28,583 nucleotides of DNA from a virus. The notes below the pieces were generated by a model. It saw only the letters and a list, made by a program, of their open reading frames with translations. It was not told where the DNA came from and searched no databases. The translations under genes and the position numbers were made by a program. Numbering within the stretch: position 1 is the first letter of the stretch; each line of letters begins with the position of its first letter. Shown here in pieces: positions 27,556 through 28,583 of this stretch. Where the stretch lies: positions 1 through 28,583 of IMG/VR virus record IMGVR_UViG_3300009593_001592. The stretch is one strand, 5' to 3'.

Positions 27556-28086
27556 ATGTTTAGAGAAGGACAACAATTAACTGTAGGTGATTTATTTCCT
27601 ACTTTCGAATTGCAAGGAGTTAATCCTGCAAACGACATAGCAGAGGTAAGTTATTCTCATGCTGAAAGAAATGATTGGAGTGTGTTTTACTTTTATCCAA
27701 AAGACTTCACATTCATATGCCCAACAGAAATTTCCGCTATGGACATTCTCAACAATGAGGCCAGAGTAGTTGGTCTCAGTGGTGATAATGAATTCTGTAA
27801 ACAGGCCTGGAGAAATGTAAATGGAATGATTAGAGAAATCAATCATGAACTTGCAGCTGACACTGGACTATACTTATCTTCTGAATTAGGAATCATTGAT
27901 GTTGACAATGGTGTTTGTTTTAGAGCAACATTCATTGTTGATCCTGATGGAGTAATTCAAAGTGTTTCAGTCAACGCATTAGATACAGGAAGAAATGCAC
28001 AAGAAATCTTAAGAACATTACAAGCATTAAAAGCTGGTGGTCTTACAGGTTGTGAATGGAATCCTGGCGATGACTTCGTAGCATAA
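27556..28086 (+). CDS. 2-Cys peroxiredoxin (AhpC/Prx1 type)
   Basis: This thiol peroxidase (176 residues) reduces hydrogen peroxide and organic peroxides. The peroxidatic cysteine C55 sits in DFTFICPTE, preceded by FYFYPKD; the resolving cysteine C166 is in the C-terminal TGCEWNPGDDF, so it is a typical 2-Cys enzyme. The conserved ATFIVDPDG and GRNAQEILR blocks are present. The RBS is AGAGGAGA (27546-27553). It stands 21 nt after tRNA-Gly, probably on the same transcript. An AhpF-type or thioredoxin reductant is not encoded here, so host thioredoxin would be needed. Confidence 0.95.
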   Translation: MFREGQQLTVGDLFPTFELQGVNPANDIAEVSYSHAERNDWSVFYFYPKDFTFICPTEISAMDILNNEARVVGLSGDNEFCKQAWRNVNGMIREINHELAADTGLYLSSELGIIDVDNGVCFRATFIVDPDGVIQSVSVNALDTGRNAQEILRTLQALKAGGLTGCEWNPGDDFVA

Positions 28087-28100
28087 TTTCAAAAAGTCAC

Positions 28101-28130
28101 TAGACAATTATACCCACCTTCGTTTATAAT
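28101..28130 (+). promoter_or_regulatory. Promoter TAGACA-N18-TATAAT inside a terminator hairpin
   Basis: TAGACA (28101-28106), an 18-nt spacer and a perfect TATAAT (28125-28130), preceded by TTTCAAAAA as in the promoter before tRNA-Gly. The -10 box lies in the loop of the terminator-like hairpin at 28113-28145. Expected transcription start is about 28137, within the hairpin's right arm. Confidence 0.5.
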
Positions 28131-28145
28131 GGAGGTGGGTTTTTT
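28113..28145 (+). terminator. Terminator-like hairpin holding the next gene's RBS
   Basis: A stem CCCACCT/AGGTGGG with a 13-nt loop is followed by six T, directly after the peroxiredoxin gene. Its right arm contains GGAGG, the only ribosome-binding site for the ORF at 28146. Read-through RNA would thus terminate or hide that site, whereas RNA started at the loop promoter would not form the stem. Confidence 0.7.
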
Positions 28146-28583
28146 ATGTTAATACTATCAAAACAAGATGCGGAATATGTAGCGAGAATCTTTATCGAAT
28201 ACTATGCAAACTTCGATAGGATAGATGACTATCTACGCAAAGTAAAACTAGAAAAAATGGCAGATAGACCTGCACCATTACTTGGTATGGGTCCAGAAGA
28301 TGACATGTTTCAAGACTTTACAATGCATCCAGAAGACATGGAGTTCGCTTGTAGAGAACTTCCTATATATGATGACTACATTGATATAGTCGCATCTCAA
28401 ATGATACAGAAATCGATACCAGGCAAAACTCTTAAGTGGGTTGTCTATGAAACTAATACTAATAAGATTGTTGGTTTCATTCGTTTTGGTTCACCTACTA
28501 TTAACTCTAAACCTCGTAATGAATTTCTAGGCAAACCTTTAAACACATTAGATAAAGAAGTAATGAAAAGATTTAATGATTCA
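28146..28583 (+). CDS. Hypothetical protein, 3' partial
   Basis: An open frame of 146 codons runs off the window end, so the C-terminus is missing. It starts with LILSKQDAEYVARIFIEYYAN and includes an acidic MGPEDDMFQDFTMHPEDME stretch and a strand region KWVVYETNTNKIVGFIRFGSP followed by TINSKPRN. The 'vGFIRFGSP' strand-turn recalls acyltransferase-like folds, but I do not recognise the family with confidence. The RBS GGAGG (28131-28135) lies in the upstream hairpin. Codon use matches its neighbours. Confidence 0.78.
   Translation, partial: MLILSKQDAEYVARIFIEYYANFDRIDDYLRKVKLEKMADRPAPLLGMGPEDDMFQDFTMHPEDMEFACRELPIYDDYIDIVASQMIQKSIPGKTLKWVVYETNTNKIVGFIRFGSPTINSKPRNEFLGKPLNTLDKEVMKRFNDS

Noticed and set aside
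1-28583. CRISPR array, insertion sequence, integrase or attachment site
   Set aside because: No regularly spaced direct repeats, transposase, inverted-repeat-bounded segment or integrase was found. The tRNA-Gly is complete with no duplicated 3' end, so it is not evidence for an attachment site.

Overview
The window reads as part of a T4-like (tailed, contractile-tail lineage) bacteriophage genome, AT-rich, with every convincing gene on the + strand, packed tightly, often with ATGA or TAATG stop/start overlaps. The T4 hallmark set is clear: UvsW helicase (5' end cut off by the window), late sigma factor gp55, gp47 and gp46 recombination nuclease, sliding clamp gp45, clamp loader gp44/gp62 and translational repressor RegA, in the T4 relative order. 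A low-GC genome with Amt, Hsp20, peptide deformylase, a CobS-like ATPase and 2OG-Fe(II) oxygenases points to a marine myovirus of a Gram-negative host (outer-membrane lipoproteins and a curli channel are encoded). A SAR11- or OM43-type host is a guess and is not shown by the sequence.

Layout. 1-2.2 kb: uvsW, a conserved unknown, then five tiny lipoprotein/membrane genes behind a perfect T4 late promoter (TATAAATA) and a terminator. 2.3-5.6 kb: gp55, gp47, gp46; gp47 carries a -1 frame break whose displaced tail matches the family C-terminus. 5.7-8.0 kb: ammonium transporter, peptide deformylase, and a prolyl-hydroxylase-like oxygenase overlapping it. 8.0-14.5 kb: three units introduced by near-identical promoter elements (TTGACAAT-N7-ACTTTTT); they carry small unknowns, a CobT-like VWA/HExxH protein, two PD-(D/E)XK nuclease-like proteins, a Cys-cluster protein and a MoxR/CobS-like AAA+ ATPase. 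14.5-17.6 kb: gp45, a structured RNA leader, gp44, a small unknown, gp62, regA. 17.6-18.3 kb: two small membrane proteins and a textbook UUCG terminator.

18.3-26 kb is the most striking part: two paralogous single-span membrane proteins, then CsgF, CsgG, a curlin-repeat-like exported protein, a FecR-domain exported protein, a tiny membrane protein, a second curlin-repeat-like exported protein, three more small proteins and a CHASE2-type class III adenylate cyclase. Together these look like a phage-borne export system for amyloid-like fibres plus an envelope-sensing/cAMP component. DNA polymerase (gp43), which follows regA in T4, is absent here.

26-28.6 kb: an unknown, an AspH-like oxygenase, a strong promoter driving a ~320-nt highly structured non-coding RNA with its own terminator, Hsp20, tRNA-Gly(UCC), a 2-Cys peroxiredoxin, and a 3'-truncated unknown whose ribosome-binding site lies in a terminator-like hairpin.
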